DNA from: an uncultured Ruminococcus sp.
GTDB lineage: Bacteria; Bacillota; Clostridia; Oscillospirales; Ruminococcaceae
Assembly (NCBI GenBank): GCA_910579835.1
Contig: CAJTWQ010000074.1
Coordinates: 1-6,724, forward strand
Direction: 5' to 3'
Length of the DNA stretch: 6,724 nt
Below, one piece after another: positions 6,339 through 6,724 of this stretch (the stretch's first letter is position 1; each line of letters opens with the position of its first letter). The notes beneath the pieces were generated by a model that saw only the letters and a program-made list of their open reading frames with translations, did not search any database and had not been told where the DNA came from. The position numbers were made by a program, and so were the translations under genes.

Positions 6339-6348
6339 TGAGCGCTCA
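6339..6348. repeat. Perfect 10-bp palindrome in the sigma gene leader
   Basis: TGAGCGCTCA is self-complementary over ten bases and lies between the candidate sigma promoter and the ribosome binding site, 15 bases upstream of the ATG. It could be an operator overlapping the transcription start. It has no loop, so it is unlikely to be an RNA hairpin. Its GC-rich core stands out in AT-rich DNA, but one copy of this length is weak evidence. Confidence 0.3.
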
Positions 6349-6349
6349 C

Positions 6350-6385
6350 AATATATAACAGATTTTGGGACAGGAATGTGACAGG
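6350..6385 (-). promoter_or_regulatory. Candidate promoter of the sigma/anti-sigma operon with CCTGTC repeat
   Basis: On the - strand CCTGTCAC (6378-6385) and CCTGTCCC (6367-6374) form a direct repeat 11 bases apart, one helical turn. They are followed by TGTTATATATTG (6349-6360). Using TGTCAC as the -35, a TGTTAT -10 lies after 17 bases and TTATAT after 19. ECF sigma factors commonly recognise short -35 words and activate their own operons, so this may be an autoregulated promoter. The hexamers are far from the sigma-A consensus. No other clear promoter lies in the 121-base gap after the radical SAM gene. Confidence 0.4.
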
Positions 6386-6444
6386 CTTTTTGTTATTATT
6401 TGCTAACTTGATATGATATGGCTTGTACTTATAAATACAAACTT

Positions 6445-6724
6445 TTAAAGTCCTGAGAGATCGAAGGATGGAACATAATCGGTGCTGGCGGAGGATTTTT
6501 TCTGAGAAAAACCAGAAAGTCCCAGTGATTGAGCGTGACGGACAACAGAATTATATTCCATTTTCGTTACATGGCGTTTGAGTTCAGGGAAACTCTCCGG
6601 AATGTGCTCAAATGGTGTGTATTGACTCATAAGGCTTATCAAAGCCGTATTCTGAGTTGTATGTGAAGCTATCCAATCCAGAATTTTCATTGAATCATGT
6701 CGGTGAGAGGGAAGCACAAGGTGA
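6445..6724 (-). CDS. Radical SAM protein, COG1313/PflX-like (C-terminal part only)
   Basis: The last 93 or so codons of a gene entering from the right edge. The frame stays open to the edge, reading HLVLPSHRHDSMKILDWIA, so the GTG at 6717 is internal. This HLVLP(G/S)H...S..ILDWIA stretch, followed by ALISLMSQYTPF and PELKRHVTKMEYNSVVRHAQSLGL, matches the C-terminal end of the COG1313 group, proteins related to pyruvate formate-lyase activating enzyme. The CxxxCxxC cluster motif that would prove radical SAM chemistry lies outside the window. The substrate of this group is not well established. The tail SSASTDYVPSFDLSGL resembles the family's usual ending, so the gene looks intact at this end. 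No clear terminator separates it from the sigma operon 121 bases downstream, so some read-through is possible. Confidence 0.8.
   Translation of the reverse strand, partial: HLVLPSHRHDSMKILDWIASHTTQNTALISLMSQYTPFEHIPESFPELKRHVTKMEYNSVVRHAQSLGLSGFSQKKSSASTDYVPSFDLSGL

Noticed and set aside
6421..6443. Weak hairpin GTTTGTA...TACAAGC after the radical SAM stop codon
   Set aside because: Seven pairs including a G-T pair, AT-rich and with no T-run after it; not a credible terminator.

Overview
The window looks like a chromosomal segment of a Gram-positive anaerobe of class Clostridia, most likely a Ruminococcus-type (Oscillospiraceae) bacterium. The evidence is the Firmicutes-type AddA nuclease-helicase, a membrane-anchored HtrA with a single PDZ domain, an ECF sigma factor paired with a large one-pass anti-sigma factor, strong AAGGAG-type ribosome binding sites and moderately AT-rich DNA. 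The genus is an inference from protein style and was not verified by any search. No transposon, tRNA, rRNA or CRISPR array was seen.

Layout, left to right: (1) the 3' part of addA on the + strand, running in from the left edge; (2) a long perfect hairpin between addA and the convergent htrA; (3) htrA on the - strand; (4) a 253-base AT-rich intergenic stretch; (5) a small XRE-type repressor gene on the - strand; (6) a 127-base divergent control region holding a consensus sigma-A promoter and evenly spaced CATC boxes; (7) a solo REC-LytTR response regulator on the + strand, closed by a good terminator; (8) on the - strand, an ECF sigma factor gene and its anti-sigma factor gene, overlapping by 14 bases; (9) at the right edge, the 3' end of a COG1313-like (PflX-type) radical SAM gene, also on the - strand.

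Functionally, the window joins end-processing of broken DNA (AddA), envelope protein quality control (HtrA) and two signalling modules. In the XRE/LytTR pair, the small repressor probably controls the divergent response regulator, and perhaps itself, through sites overlapping both promoters. No histidine kinase is present here. In the sigma/anti-sigma pair, a 420-residue extracellular sensor region with eight cysteines probably holds the sigma factor at the membrane until a signal arrives.

The parts most worth a second look are the divergent control region (boxes exactly 23 bases apart, one inside the promoter spacer), the orphan LytTR regulator, the cysteine-rich anti-sigma ectodomain, and an internal Shine-Dalgarno plus ATG in the anti-sigma gene that could make a form lacking the sigma-binding domain. 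I saw no clearly novel defence or mobile system.
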